Shown: positions 9,987 through 20,120 of the stretch, piece by piece
How the letters are laid out: each line of letters starts with the position of its first letter
Numbering within the stretch: position 1 is the stretch's first letter
From: an uncultured Bacteroidota bacterium
Lineage (GTDB): Bacteria > Bacteroidota > Bacteroidia > Bacteroidales > UBA12077
DNA: 33,576 nt
Direction of reading: 5' to 3'
Assembly: GCA_913055895.1 (NCBI GenBank)
Contig: CAJXLE010000008.1
Span: forward strand, 1 to 33,576
The notes under the pieces: model-generated
The model's database searches: none
What the model saw: only the letters and a program-made list of their open reading frames with translations
Told to the model about the DNA's origin: nothing
Translations under genes and position numbers: made by a program

Positions 9987-10346
9987 TTAAAAGTAGCCTG
10001 AGTTCAACATGATCAGGGTACAGTCCTCGACCACCTCAATGTCCTTTTTCTCAGCCTTTTCTTTGAGGCTGGGATTCTCCGCCCCCGGATTAAAGATGAT
10101 GCGCCTGGGTTTCAGTCCCAGAACATAGTCGTGGTATTCCTCCTGGTTTTTGGCATTCAGGTAAATGGTGATCGTATCGATGTCTTTCAGCTGGGGTCTT
10201 TTCAGTTGAATGGGATGGCCTGCAATCTCACCTTCCCGGTTACCTAAAGGCACCACCTGATACCCGTAGCGTATAAGGCTCTTAACGCAGGTATTGGAGA
10301 ACCTCTGTCTGTTGGGGCTGGCACCCAAAACCATGATCTTTTGCAT
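9987..10346 (-). CDS. CoA-binding domain protein (YccU-like)
   Basis: MVLGASPNRQRFSNTCVKSLIRYGYQVVPLG...IIFNPGAENPSLKEKAEKKDIEVVEDCTLIML. Confidence 0.88.
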   Translation of the reverse strand: MQKIMVLGASPNRQRFSNTCVKSLIRYGYQVVPLGNREGEIAGHPIQLKRPQLKDIDTITIYLNAKNQEEYHDYVLGLKPRRIIFNPGAENPSLKEKAEKKDIEVVEDCTLIMLNSGYF

Positions 10347-10380
10347 AAGACAAAGCTTTAATTAGCACTAATACCTCTTG

Positions 10381-10388
10381 CAAAGATA
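10381..10388 (-). promoter_or_regulatory. Bacteroidota-type -7 element TATCTTTG (CAAAGATA on + strand)
   Basis: Exact TAnnTTTG match about 35 nt upstream of the CoA-binding protein start. Confidence 0.45.
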
Positions 10389-10415
10389 GCAAATATAATT
10401 CAATGATAACAGGGT

Positions 10416-10880
10416 TCACCCTTCCAGTAAGACGGCAGCATAAGCAGAAATGCCCCTGCCTTCCCCTACAAATCCCATCTTCTCCGTTGTCGTGGCCTTT
10501 ATGGAAACCGCATCGTTTTGAATGATCCTGCTGAGTTGTTGCTTCATCTCTTCAATATGCGGCGCAAGTTTGGGCTTTTGCAGGCAAATGGTGGTGTCGA
10601 TGTTGATCACCCGGTACCCTGCATCATGGATCAGCTTCAGGGTATGCTGAAGTATTTTCACGCTGTCAAGGTTCTTGTTGGCCGGGTCGGTATCGGGAAA
10701 ATGATGGCCGATGTCGCCCAGGCCGGCAGCTCCCAGGATGGCATCACAAATGGCGTGTATCAAGACATCGCCATCGGAATGGGCTAGAGTGCCTTTTTCA
10801 GAAGGAACCGGCACCCCTCCCAGGATCAGGTCGTGGCCTTCCTCCAGCCGGTGAACATCATATCCAAAACCTATGCGCAT
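10416..10880 (-). CDS. ispF: 2-C-methyl-D-erythritol 2,4-cyclodiphosphate synthase IspF
   Basis: MRIGFGYDVHRLEEG, LAHSDGDVLIHAICDAILGAAGLGDIGHHFPD, KATTTEKMGFVGEGRGI. Confidence 0.97.
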   Translation of the reverse strand: MRIGFGYDVHRLEEGHDLILGGVPVPSEKGTLAHSDGDVLIHAICDAILGAAGLGDIGHHFPDTDPANKNLDSVKILQHTLKLIHDAGYRVINIDTTICLQKPKLAPHIEEMKQQLSRIIQNDAVSIKATTTEKMGFVGEGRGISAYAAVLLEG

Positions 10881-10889
10881 AAAGAAAGG

Positions 10890-12086
10890 TTATTGTTGTT
10901 GCCGTTTTTCATCCTCCAGTGCTCCAAAGTCCAATACCAGGGTAAAACGCACCGTGTTGGCCAGTGGGTTGTTTTGATAGCGGGGTATCAGATAGGAAAA
11001 ATCAGCCTGAAAAACATTGAGCTTCAGTCCCAGTCCCATGGTAAAATATTTTCGGTTGCCTTTGCTCTGATGCTCGTTAAAATAGCCGGTGCGTATGGCA
11101 AAAACATCCTGGTACCAGTATTCCATGCCCACAGAATATTTAATCTCATGAAGCTCCTCTTCCAATCCGCCCGGGGCATCATAAAAAGACTGGAGCATGC
11201 CCTGGGTGACCGATACGTTGGGATCCCTGCCGCTGATTATCTGGCGGTCGCCATTTTCATCCTCCGCATAAATGGGCGGGGTGGGAACCAGCAGTTTGTT
11301 CAGGTCGGTTGTTAACATCAGCGAATTGTATTCATCCAGGTGAAAATTGGCGGATGCTCCAAGCTTAAGGTTGGTGGGTATGAAATTTTTCCGGTTTTCG
11401 GTATAGGATATTTTCGCACCTATGTTGCGGATATTCAGTCCGGCGGCAAAATCCATCGTCTTATCCTGTACATCGATGCCCTTGTGGGTATAGTAGACGG
11501 CCACATCTCCGGCCACCGAATTACCGGCAGTATATTCTTCGCTGCCTCCTGCTATATCACTTCGGATGTATCGAAAGGCAATGCCCCCGGAAAAACGCTC
11601 ACCAAATTTTCTGGAATAGGCGGCATCAATGGCAAACTCATTGGGTATATGCTGTCCGTAAAATTCCCCAAACTGGTCTCTGAAAATGATCTCTCCCAGG
11701 GAGAAGTACAACAGGGAGCCCGAGATGACCTGCTCATCGTCCAGCCTTCGATACCCGGTCAAATAAGCCAGGTGTATGTCATCCACCAGATCCCTCAGCC
11801 AGGGGGTGTAAGAAACGGCCACACCCATGTCTTTGTCAATAAAGGCGTATTTGGCCGGGTTCCAGTGCATGGAGTTGACATCGGGAGAGGTGGCCACACC
11901 TGCATCTCCCATAGCACCTGCCCTGGAGTCCGGGGCTATGGTCAAAAAAGGAACTGAATAATCCAGGGTGTTTTCTTTGGCGCCGATCAACCGCTCTGTG
12001 GGGATATCCCCGTCATCATTTTGTGCTCTCAACACACCTAACCCGGCAACCAGAAGCACAAAAAGCAAGCTTATTCTCTTAATCAT
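10890..12086 (-). CDS. porV: Type IX secretion system outer membrane protein PorV
   Basis: Signal peptide; PFLTIAPDSRAGAMGDAGVATSPDVNSMHWNPAKYAF; beta-barrel C-terminus; adjacent to porU. Confidence 0.92.
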   Translation of the reverse strand: MIKRISLLFVLLVAGLGVLRAQNDDGDIPTERLIGAKENTLDYSVPFLTIAPDSRAGAMGDAGVATSPDVNSMHWNPAKYAFIDKDMGVAVSYTPWLRDLVDDIHLAYLTGYRRLDDEQVISGSLLYFSLGEIIFRDQFGEFYGQHIPNEFAIDAAYSRKFGERFSGGIAFRYIRSDIAGGSEEYTAGNSVAGDVAVYYTHKGIDVQDKTMDFAAGLNIRNIGAKISYTENRKNFIPTNLKLGASANFHLDEYNSLMLTTDLNKLLVPTPPIYAEDENGDRQIISGRDPNVSVTQGMLQSFYDAPGGLEEELHEIKYSVGMEYWYQDVFAIRTGYFNEHQSKGNRKYFTMGLGLKLNVFQADFSYLIPRYQNNPLANTVRFTLVLDFGALEDEKRQQQ

Positions 12087-12151
12087 GTTTATTTTTTTTC
12101 GGGTGGCAAATATAGTATTTTAACGACCTCCTAAGGGAATTGGTATTCATT

Positions 12152-15100
12152 TTACTTTAAAATAACCAGTTTCTCTATTTTTTCTGCTGTATCTCCCTGG
12201 CCAGAGCGGACTTTCAGCTTGTAGATGTAAACGCCCCTGCCAATGCGGTCGCCAAAATCATCCCGGCCGTTCCAGTGTATGGGCCCTGCGCGAAAGCCAC
12301 CGGTCTGCAACTGTCTGTGAATGGTTTTCACCAGTTTGCCGGAGATGGTCATGATTTGTATCATCACATCCAGGCTTTCACCGGGCCTGTTGTGCTCAAA
12401 ATAAAAGGCGGTTTGCTCGGTGAAAGGATTGGGATAGTTCAGAACATGGCTTATCTTGAGCTTGTCGGACTCTGAGACGGTAAACTCCAGGGAGGAGGTG
12501 GTGGCGTTGTTGTTGATGTCCCAGGCCTTGAGCACCGCTTCATGACGGCCTTTTTCAAGATTGCTCAGCTGGTAGCGCAGCTGGCCGCTTTGATAATCGT
12601 TCTCATTGGCCTGGTAGTAGCGGTTCAGCACAAACTGTTTTTGAGGGTTGTTGTCGAGCGTCAGGGTGATGTTGTGGCCCACCGCCGAGCGGCTGGTGTT
12701 GATGCCGCTGCTGTCCGACATAACAGCCAGCAGGGTGGGATCTTCGTTGGTGATGCCCCCGGAGACAAAATCGCGGTCGTTCATGTAAAGTTCAATGGAA
12801 GGGCCCTGGCTGTCGTTGAGCACACGGTCGGAAAAACCGCCCACCTCATAACCGCTGTAACTTCCTCCTGCCAAACGGTTGCGGTCGCGGGCAAAAAACA
12901 CCATCTTGCCTTCATCCACCCCATTGAGAAGGTCGCGGGGCACCACCCATTCGCTTCTGAATGCCCCCCCGGTGGTGGTGCTTTTACCGCTGAAAAGGAG
13001 GTTGTCGCGGACCTGGTATTGAAAGACCCCATGGCCGTCGTTGTTCAGCGTCTGGCGTTGCCGTGATTTGTCATAAACTTCCAGGTGCAGGGTCCCGTTA
13101 AAATTGCGTGCCGGCGATCCGTCGTGCTGCCTGACGCTGCCGTGCAAAACAACCTGGTCAAGCGCCTGGAGGGTGTCGGCCGGGGTGATCGAATCAATCC
13201 GTACCTGTTGTCTTCCCAGGAGCATCCTCAAAGCAGGGTCGCCAAAAAGGGAAAAGTTGCGTTTGTTGTTGCTGGCCCCTGCATTGTTCTTTGTCAGGCG
13301 AACCACATCTCCCAGACGGAGGGCCCGCCCCTGCTGGTCGCGCCTGAAGATGTAATCGTAGAACGTGCGGTTCAGGGTATAGTTCAGGCTGGCATAAACC
13401 AGACGGGTGGTTGAGAAAGAAGCAATGCTGCCACCATCCTCCTTTAAAAACACTTCCTCCCCGGCAGAGGTAAAATGGGGATCATCAAACCGGGTAAACT
13501 CACAGGTGGCTGTCATAAAAAGGGGCAAACGGTCGGCATTGCTCCATGAACGAATATCTTCGCGGGTCAGTATACGCTCGTTGGCCAGCTGGCTTTCTCC
13601 TCCATGACCGGTATAGTTGAACAGGAGGATGCCATTGTTGATCTGTTCGTTGATCTCCCGGTTTACTCCCGGGTATCGGGCTCCCGTGGCAGTAACCTCC
13701 TGTTGATAGGAATCAAAATACACCTTCCTGATGTTGAAACGCGGATGGTTTTGTGCCACATAGCTGGCCAGCTTGTCGGCGTCGCGCATATGGAGGTTGT
13801 TGTCTTCGTCATCCGCGGCAAAACAAATATTATTGAGCCACGGTCCCCAGTTGTCCTGGTTCAGGTACCTCTCAATCTTACTGACCACCTGTCTAGCCCC
13901 GCTTTTTTCCTGCACAGGCAGGCGGCCGATGCCAATATCAATCAAACCGGAAGGGTTCGCCTCTATGTTGTCTGTAGCATCGAGCAGCCCATAAAAATCG
14001 TCCGAGACAAAACTTCTCGAGTAATGCAGCGATTCCTCCGACTGATAGGTCATCAGGTAAGGACTGCTCTCTGCATTCCTGTTGTCGTAAGAACCGTCGC
14101 CAAACAACAACAAATATTTCAGGGAATCGCCTGGTGTGGACTTTTGGTACATATGCCGCACAAAATTTCTAATGGCGGCAGGATCGGGCTTGCCGGCTGA
14201 AAATTCATTATAGACTGCCTCGTCGGTGACCACCCCAATATCAAAGCCATCGCGCCGGCGGTGAAGGCCGGCCAGCTTGTCGGCCTGCGCCCTGAAGGCC
14301 GGACGGGTAACCACAAGCATATCTTTGGGTCCCATACCATGCAAATTTTGTTGACCTACCTCGCCCACCACTTCGGGAGATAAAGTTTTTTTCGGATGGA
14401 AGGCAACAAAACTCCGGTAAGTGGTGTCTCCACGAATAGAAAACCTTATCTCGCCGTCTTGCAAGGTGTACCCCTCCACCTCGCGGGTATGCTGATCATC
14501 GGTCACCTCCCAGACCTCAAGCCTGTCAGCGGCATCTTGTATGTGAAAGCGGAACACTTTATCCGGGCTGTTTGCCCGGTGGCGAAAAACCAGCTGGTGG
14601 CCGGCCATCTCAAGCTCCCTGGCTGCATTCACTGTCAAATAATCCAGCCACCCTTCGGCCGAAGGCGTACCCTTGCGATAATCCACCTGCAGCTGCAAAC
14701 CGTCAGAAGCCGGCATAAAAGTACCGCTGTCCGATTTTTTCCTGGCATAATAACCTGTGAAGTTATAACTCACCGGGTCGATGTCCACTTCTAAAATGCC
14801 TTCTCCCTGCCTGCCGGAAACAGAAAAACCGCTTTGGGCAGCAGCCCGGGAAACAAACCGGCCGGTGACCATCGCAGGCTGATCCTGGACAATGTTTGGA
14901 AAATCAAATTCCACCGTCCGGCTGGTCTGAACATCAAAATACTCGCCAAACCAGTGCTGACCGGACTCTATAAGATTGTGGCGGTTCTCTTCATGGCGGC
15001 GGTAATCGGGGAAGGTGGTGACTTCCGCATCCGGGTCTTCCCCGGGCTGGTTCAGGCTTCCCATTGTCCTGCCACCCCCGGGGACCTGGGTGAGGAAATA

Positions 15101-15967
15101 GTAACTGTGGTCGGTATAGGGATGGGGCTTACAAACAAATCGCCCTTTGCTGCGGCTATACTCCCAGCGATCGGGATCCCTGCCGTAAAATAAAAGATAA
15201 TCGCCCTGGTTAAACACTCCGTCGGAGCCTTTTTGTATGCTAACCGGCACCTGTGCCAGCCGGTAGTTGGGCGTGGTGCCGTTACCGGTGTTCAAAACGC
15301 CCGAGGAGTTTCCATAAAGGGCTATCCGGCCGGGATCATCCATGCCCAGGTCTTTCAGCAACGAATAATCAAGCCGGTAAACCCCTTCCTCCGCAATGCG
15401 CAATTTTATCCACCTTCCCTCGCGAAGAACCGAGGGGCCGGAGGCCAAATCTTTACCTCCACGCCCACCGGCAGACTCCATCCCTTTGGCCTGCATCCTG
15501 CCGGTGGGCTCCACAACGAGGTCAAAGGATTGAAGCCCCTGTAAGGAGCCCCTGAGCGGGTGGCGGCGAATGGGCACAAAATAGATCTGAAGATAGGGCC
15601 GGGATCGTTCAAAACTGACATTCGTATGGATCTGTACTTCTTCTGTGATCAAACGCCTGGCCGAATCGGGCAGGGAAACATCACCCTGCAGATCGCTGAA
15701 TGCAGCATCGCGGAGTTCGACCTTATAGCTGGCCGGCGACTGCAGGGGCAACTTCTCGTAATAATAAGGAAGACGCGTCTGATGATCAAAATAGTGAGCC
15801 CCGCTGAAATAATGGTACCGCCCTGAAAGTTCATGGTGCTCATCTATGCGGATATGGTAACTACGCGGCGATTCCCAGTCAATGGTGCGGTTGGACAATA
15901 CCTGCTGCCCATTGGCGGTGGTGAGGGAAAAAAGAAAAACAACAACGAGCCAACAAAATCTTCTCAT
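12152..15967 (-). CDS. porU: Type IX secretion system sortase PorU (C25-like)
   Basis: LLLFGDGSYDNRN, catalytic-His region LFNYTGHGGESQLANERILT, catalytic-Cys region PLFMTATCEFTRFDDPHFTSAGE; C-terminal T9SS-type domain. Start at MRRFCWLVVVFLFSLTTANGQ (15967). Confidence 0.93.
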   Translation of the reverse strand: MRRFCWLVVVFLFSLTTANGQQVLSNRTIDWESPRSYHIRIDEHHELSGRYHYFSGAHYFDHQTRLPYYYEKLPLQSPASYKVELRDAAFSDLQGDVSLPDSARRLITEEVQIHTNVSFERSRPYLQIYFVPIRRHPLRGSLQGLQSFDLVVEPTGRMQAKGMESAGGRGGKDLASGPSVLREGRWIKLRIAEEGVYRLDYSLLKDLGMDDPGRIALYGNSSGVLNTGNGTTPNYRLAQVPVSIQKGSDGVFNQGDYLLFYGRDPDRWEYSRSKGRFVCKPHPYTDHSYYFLTQVPGGGRTMGSLNQPGEDPDAEVTTFPDYRRHEENRHNLIESGQHWFGEYFDVQTSRTVEFDFPNIVQDQPAMVTGRFVSRAAAQSGFSVSGRQGEGILEVDIDPVSYNFTGYYARKKSDSGTFMPASDGLQLQVDYRKGTPSAEGWLDYLTVNAARELEMAGHQLVFRHRANSPDKVFRFHIQDAADRLEVWEVTDDQHTREVEGYTLQDGEIRFSIRGDTTYRSFVAFHPKKTLSPEVVGEVGQQNLHGMGPKDMLVVTRPAFRAQADKLAGLHRRRDGFDIGVVTDEAVYNEFSAGKPDPAAIRNFVRHMYQKSTPGDSLKYLLLFGDGSYDNRNAESSPYLMTYQSEESLHYSRSFVSDDFYGLLDATDNIEANPSGLIDIGIGRLPVQEKSGARQVVSKIERYLNQDNWGPWLNNICFAADDEDNNLHMRDADKLASYVAQNHPRFNIRKVYFDSYQQEVTATGARYPGVNREINEQINNGILLFNYTGHGGESQLANERILTREDIRSWSNADRLPLFMTATCEFTRFDDPHFTSAGEEVFLKEDGGSIASFSTTRLVYASLNYTLNRTFYDYIFRRDQQGRALRLGDVVRLTKNNAGASNNKRNFSLFGDPALRMLLGRQQVRIDSITPADTLQALDQVVLHGSVRQHDGSPARNFNGTLHLEVYDKSRQRQTLNNDGHGVFQYQVRDNLLFSGKSTTTGGAFRSEWVVPRDLLNGVDEGKMVFFARDRNRLAGGSYSGYEVGGFSDRVLNDSQGPSIELYMNDRDFVSGGITNEDPTLLAVMSDSSGINTSRSAVGHNITLTLDNNPQKQFVLNRYYQANENDYQSGQLRYQLSNLEKGRHEAVLKAWDINNNATTSSLEFTVSESDKLKISHVLNYPNPFTEQTAFYFEHNRPGESLDVMIQIMTISGKLVKTIHRQLQTGGFRAGPIHWNGRDDFGDRIGRGVYIYKLKVRSGQGDTAEKIEKLVILK

Positions 15968-16059
15968 GAAAAAGGGCTTTCGGAAAATAATGCTTATTTT
16001 GGATACGTTTGTTAAGTTTATTCTAACGGAACCGGAAGCGTAATATTTTTGATCTTCCT

Positions 16060-16067
16060 TATTTTTG
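16060..16067 (+). promoter_or_regulatory. Candidate -7 element TATTTTTG
   Basis: TAnnTTTG match 23 nt upstream of the PorP/SprF-like start. Confidence 0.35.
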
Positions 16068-16089
16068 GGTCCCAAGATACCAATATTTC

Positions 16090-17061
16090 ATGAAGAAAAG
16101 CCTTCCAATACTCATCTTTTTATTGATTGCCCTGGAGAGCCTTTCACAGGATGTATCATTCTCCCATCTCAACCATTCCAAACTTCATATAAATCCCGGC
16201 TTTGCAGGAAGCGATAAAGCATCGGATGTGGTGCTCACCCACCGGAATTTCAGTCCCGCCGGCTTTGGTAACTACATGACCTACAGGGCCTCCATCAACC
16301 AGTACTTTGAATGGATGAACGGTGGACTGGCCCTGGAATTCATGCGCGATGACCAGGGGAAAGGCGCCATCAGCCGTACCTACCTGAGCGGTATGTATGC
16401 CTACAAACTTCAACTGAAAAACAACCTGGTTATGCAGCCGGCACTACAGGTCAAATATGCCTTTTACAGCCTGAATACTTCCGAACTGGTGTTTCCTGCT
16501 ATGTTCGATCCATCCAGTTGGCAGATCACAGACCCTTCCCCGCCCATAGCAGGCAGGAATGATCAGTACCTGGAATTCAACACCGGTTTCATCCTGGTGC
16601 ACCGCAACGAATACCTGAGAACCTACCGCGACTGGACGCTGGGCCTCTCCGTACGCCACATCAACAGGCCCCTCTCCTTCCTGGAAGCCGAAACCCGCAT
16701 CCCACGACAGTGGATACTCTACTTTGACATGGAGATCTTCCTTCGCCAGCTGGAAACCTACAGGTCGTCGACAGTGCTGACACCCACCTTGTACTATTCA
16801 TACCACGACAACGAAAGCCTTTTCCACTACGGAGCTTACCTGCGGTATAAAAACATCCGGGTGGGTGCCTTTCTCCGGCACAATCTGCGACTGGAATACC
16901 TGACACCGGCTTTTCAGGTTGGGGCAGCCTTAGAAAACTTTCACATAGACTACAGCTATGACGCTGGCTTTCTGAACTATAAAAGAACATCGGTATTTTC
17001 TGGAGCCCATGAAGTAACCTTATCAATAAATTTCAGTATAAGGGGGAGAGGACGGCAATAA
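16090..17061 (+). CDS. PorP/SprF family type IX secretion membrane protein
   Basis: MKKSLPILIFLLIALESLSQDVSFSHLNHSKLHINPGFAGSDKASDVVLTHRNF; SprF/PorP-like NPGFAG motif and layout. Confidence 0.88.
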   Translation: MKKSLPILIFLLIALESLSQDVSFSHLNHSKLHINPGFAGSDKASDVVLTHRNFSPAGFGNYMTYRASINQYFEWMNGGLALEFMRDDQGKGAISRTYLSGMYAYKLQLKNNLVMQPALQVKYAFYSLNTSELVFPAMFDPSSWQITDPSPPIAGRNDQYLEFNTGFILVHRNEYLRTYRDWTLGLSVRHINRPLSFLEAETRIPRQWILYFDMEIFLRQLETYRSSTVLTPTLYYSYHDNESLFHYGAYLRYKNIRVGAFLRHNLRLEYLTPAFQVGAALENFHIDYSYDAGFLNYKRTSVFSGAHEVTLSINFSIRGRGRQ

Positions 17062-17132
17062 TTGCCGCCGGATTGGTGTTTATTAATTTGCGTATTTTTA
17101 AAGACCGCTTTTACGCGACAACAAAAAATTTA

Positions 17133-17140
17133 TATATTTG
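17133..17140 (+). promoter_or_regulatory. Candidate -7 element TATATTTG
   Basis: TAnnTTTG match 26 nt upstream of gldJ, with a T-rich/TTTT element about 20 nt further upstream. Confidence 0.4.
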
Positions 17141-17165
17141 AAGTTAAAATAAAAAGAACACTGTT

Positions 17166-18644
17166 ATGAAATTAATCCTCAAACTCCAGTTGGTCACTGT
17201 TTTAGGAATGCTGATTCTTGCCGGTTGTGGTGGCTCCAAAAGCGATGGTCTGGGCAGCGTATCTCCCACGACAGGATGGGAATACAACAACCCGGAAAAT
17301 GGAGGTTATGAAGTTGTCACCGACCATGAGCAGGAACCAGGCCCCGGGCTTGTTTACATTGAAGGGGGAAGTTTTACCATGGGCAGGACCCAGGAGGATT
17401 TGCTCTACCAATGGGACAATACACCGCGAAAAGTTACGGTATCTTCCTTTTACATGGATCAGACCGAGATCAGGAATGTCGACTACAGGGAATATTTGCA
17501 CTGGTTGGACCGTGTATTCATCGACCAGCCGGAGGTTCATGAAAATGCCCTTCCCGACACCCTGGTATGGAGAGATGAGATGGCCTATAATGAACCTTAT
17601 GTGGATTATTACTTCCGCCACCCCTCCTACAACAATTATCCAGTGGTAGGGGTAAGCTGGGTTCAGGCCAGGGACTACTGTATATGGAGAACCGACAGGG
17701 TCAATGAGATGAGGCTGGTGGAAAGAGGCATACTGGAGTTGGATCCACAGCAGGTGGGACGCGAAAACTTTAACACAGAAGCTTATCTCGCCGGCAAATA
17801 CGAAGGTGTTGTCAAAGAGAACCTTCCCTCCCTCGATCCCAACAAAGATAGACGCAGAGTGCGCATGTCTGACGGCATCCTGCTTCCCCAATACCGCCTC
17901 CCCACCGAGGCTGAATGGGAATTTGCCGCACTGGGATATATAGGAAACACCTATGAGGAAAACATCTATCAACGCAGGATGTATCCCTGGGACGGACATA
18001 ACGTGAGAAACTCCAACAAGAAGAACCGGGGCAAGATGATGGCCAACTTTAAACGAGGAAGAGGTGATATGATGGGTGTAGCAGGCGACCTGAACGACAA
18101 CGCCAGCATTACTGCACCGGTCAATTCTTTCTGGCCCAATGATTATGGGCTCTATTGCATGGCCGGCAACGTGAATGAATGGGTCAAGGATGTCTACAGG
18201 CCAAGCTCACACCAGGATGTTAACGATTTCAGGCCTTACCGCGGCAACGTCTTTAAAGAATATGTCCGCAACGAGGACGGAAGCATTGCTGCAAGAGACA
18301 GCCTGGGACGGCTTCGTGAAAAGCCCATCGACCCGGAGGATGCTGCAGACAGGAGGAATTACCGCAAGGCCGATTACCGCAACTACAAGGATGGTGACAT
18401 ACGCTCCAGGATGGACTATAACAGTCAGCAGGCCAATGCGGAAAACAGCACCAGCCAGATGTATACCGATGAGTCATCCCTCATCTCCGACCAGGCAAGG
18501 GTATACAAAGGCGGATCATGGAAAGACCGGGCCTACTGGCTCAACCCGGGAACCCGGCGATTCCTCGACCAGAATCATGCCGCCAACGACTTAGGCTTCC
18601 GCTGCGCCATGACCCATGTGGGCAGCCCAGGAGGGATGGAATAA
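17166..18644 (+). CDS. gldJ: Gliding motility/T9SS lipoprotein GldJ (SUMF1/FGE-like domain)
   Basis: Lipobox LAGCGG; GLVYIEGGSFTMGRTQED, YRLPTEAEWEFAALG, MAGNVNEWVKDVYRP, GGSWKDRAYWLNPGTRRFLD; next to porU/porV. Confidence 0.9.
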   Translation: MKLILKLQLVTVLGMLILAGCGGSKSDGLGSVSPTTGWEYNNPENGGYEVVTDHEQEPGPGLVYIEGGSFTMGRTQEDLLYQWDNTPRKVTVSSFYMDQTEIRNVDYREYLHWLDRVFIDQPEVHENALPDTLVWRDEMAYNEPYVDYYFRHPSYNNYPVVGVSWVQARDYCIWRTDRVNEMRLVERGILELDPQQVGRENFNTEAYLAGKYEGVVKENLPSLDPNKDRRRVRMSDGILLPQYRLPTEAEWEFAALGYIGNTYEENIYQRRMYPWDGHNVRNSNKKNRGKMMANFKRGRGDMMGVAGDLNDNASITAPVNSFWPNDYGLYCMAGNVNEWVKDVYRPSSHQDVNDFRPYRGNVFKEYVRNEDGSIAARDSLGRLREKPIDPEDAADRRNYRKADYRNYKDGDIRSRMDYNSQQANAENSTSQMYTDESSLISDQARVYKGGSWKDRAYWLNPGTRRFLDQNHAANDLGFRCAMTHVGSPGGME

Positions 18645-18706
18645 AAATTAAGCGATAGCAATACCATTAAAGGTCAGGACCAAAAAAATACAGGAGAGCA
18701 CTCCCC

Positions 18707-18735
18707 AAAACCCCATTGCAAAATGGGGTTTTTTT
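18707..18735 (+). terminator. Intrinsic terminator hairpin AAAACCCCATT-GCAA-AATGGGGTTTTTTT
   Basis: 11-bp perfect stem, GCAA tetraloop, T7 tract; between gldJ stop and murF start. Confidence 0.85.
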
Positions 18736-18753
18736 ATTTATTTTACCATACCT

Positions 18754-20034
18754 ATGGATGAACAGGCTATTTATAACCGTTACCTTGAATGTACCGATGC
18801 AGTAACTGACAGCCGCGAAGTTACAAAAGGAAGCATGTTCTTTGCATTACGCGGTGAGAATTTCAATGGCAACCGCTTTGCATCACAGGCCCTGGAAGAG
18901 GGAGCCCGCTACGCCGTGGTGGACGACCCGCAATACGCCACCGGTGAACAACACCTCCTGGTCGACAACGCTCTCCAATCACTCCAGCAGTTGGCCAATA
19001 TGCACCGTCAAAACATGCCGGCCCGGGTTGTAGCCATCACCGGCAGCAATGGCAAAACCACCACCAGGGAACTGATCCATCATGTCTTGTCGAGCCAGTT
19101 CACCTGTCTGGCCAGCGAAAAAAATTACAACAACCACATTGGTGTCCCCCTCACCCTCCTGCGGCTCCACCACGAACACCGTTTTGCCGTGGTGGAGATG
19201 GGGGCAAACCACCCCGGCGAAATCCAGAAGCTCTGTGAAATAGCACTGCCCGACTACGGCATCATCACCAACATTGGTAAAGCCCACCTGGAAGGCTTTG
19301 GCTCCTTTGAAGGTGTTAAAAAAGCCAAGAATGAGCTTTACGAACATGTATGCGACAAGGGAGGAACCATATTTTATAACCCGAACCACCAGGTGCTGTG
19401 CGACCTGCTGAAGGATAAAGACTGTCCCGTGTATGATTACGGCAGCGCCTCCCAGGCCTACTGCAGCGGACATATTGCCGAACGTACACCCTTCCTGGTG
19501 ATCCGCTCCGAGGGGCGTGAATATGCGACCCAACTGCTGGGCGACTACAACTTCGAAAATGTGATGGCCGCCCTGTGTGTGGGCAAGTTTGCAGGCGTAG
19601 AACCAGAAAACCGGCAAAGGGCCCTCAGCAATTACACTCCCAAAAACAACCGCTCGCAGGTGCTTCACACCAGCACCAATGAAGTGCTCCTGGATGCCTA
19701 TAATGCCAACCCCACCAGCATGCAGGCAGCCATCGAGAATTTTTACAGGCTCCCGCGAAACAGCAAGGTACTGATACTGGGCGACATGTTTGAACTGGGC
19801 ACATACAGCCAACAGGAACACAGCCATATCGTGGAAAAGATTGAGGAAATGGGTTTTCACCAGGTATTCCTCATCGGTGAACATTTCTTTTCCCAGGCTT
19901 CCGGGAACATGAAAGCCTTCAAAAAATCCGCTGATTTCATGGAGTGGCTGAAGCACCACCCCATCAATAACTGCACCATACTGATCAAAGGATCCAGGGG
20001 CCTGGCCCTGGAACAAATCACCAAGCTCCTGTGA
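18754..20034 (+). CDS. murF: UDP-N-acetylmuramoyl-tripeptide--D-alanyl-D-alanine ligase MurF
   Basis: DSREVTKGSMFFALRGENFNGNRFA, ATP site VVAITGSNGKTTTRELI, NIGKAHLEGFGS, DAYNANPTSMQAA, ILGDMFELG. Confidence 0.96.
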   Translation: MDEQAIYNRYLECTDAVTDSREVTKGSMFFALRGENFNGNRFASQALEEGARYAVVDDPQYATGEQHLLVDNALQSLQQLANMHRQNMPARVVAITGSNGKTTTRELIHHVLSSQFTCLASEKNYNNHIGVPLTLLRLHHEHRFAVVEMGANHPGEIQKLCEIALPDYGIITNIGKAHLEGFGSFEGVKKAKNELYEHVCDKGGTIFYNPNHQVLCDLLKDKDCPVYDYGSASQAYCSGHIAERTPFLVIRSEGREYATQLLGDYNFENVMAALCVGKFAGVEPENRQRALSNYTPKNNRSQVLHTSTNEVLLDAYNANPTSMQAAIENFYRLPRNSKVLILGDMFELGTYSQQEHSHIVEKIEEMGFHQVFLIGEHFFSQASGNMKAFKKSADFMEWLKHHPINNCTILIKGSRGLALEQITKLL

Positions 20035-20120
20035 AAAGAGCTCCTCCAAAAAGAACTCCTCTATAAATCTGCATCCTTAAATGACCTCCTCCTCCTTATC
20101 CCTGATCTTATTCTTCTATC

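Noticed and set aside
18979-20049. 356-aa minus-strand ORF
   Set aside because: Fully antisense to clearly identified murF; shadow ORF caused by codon composition, no recognisable domain.
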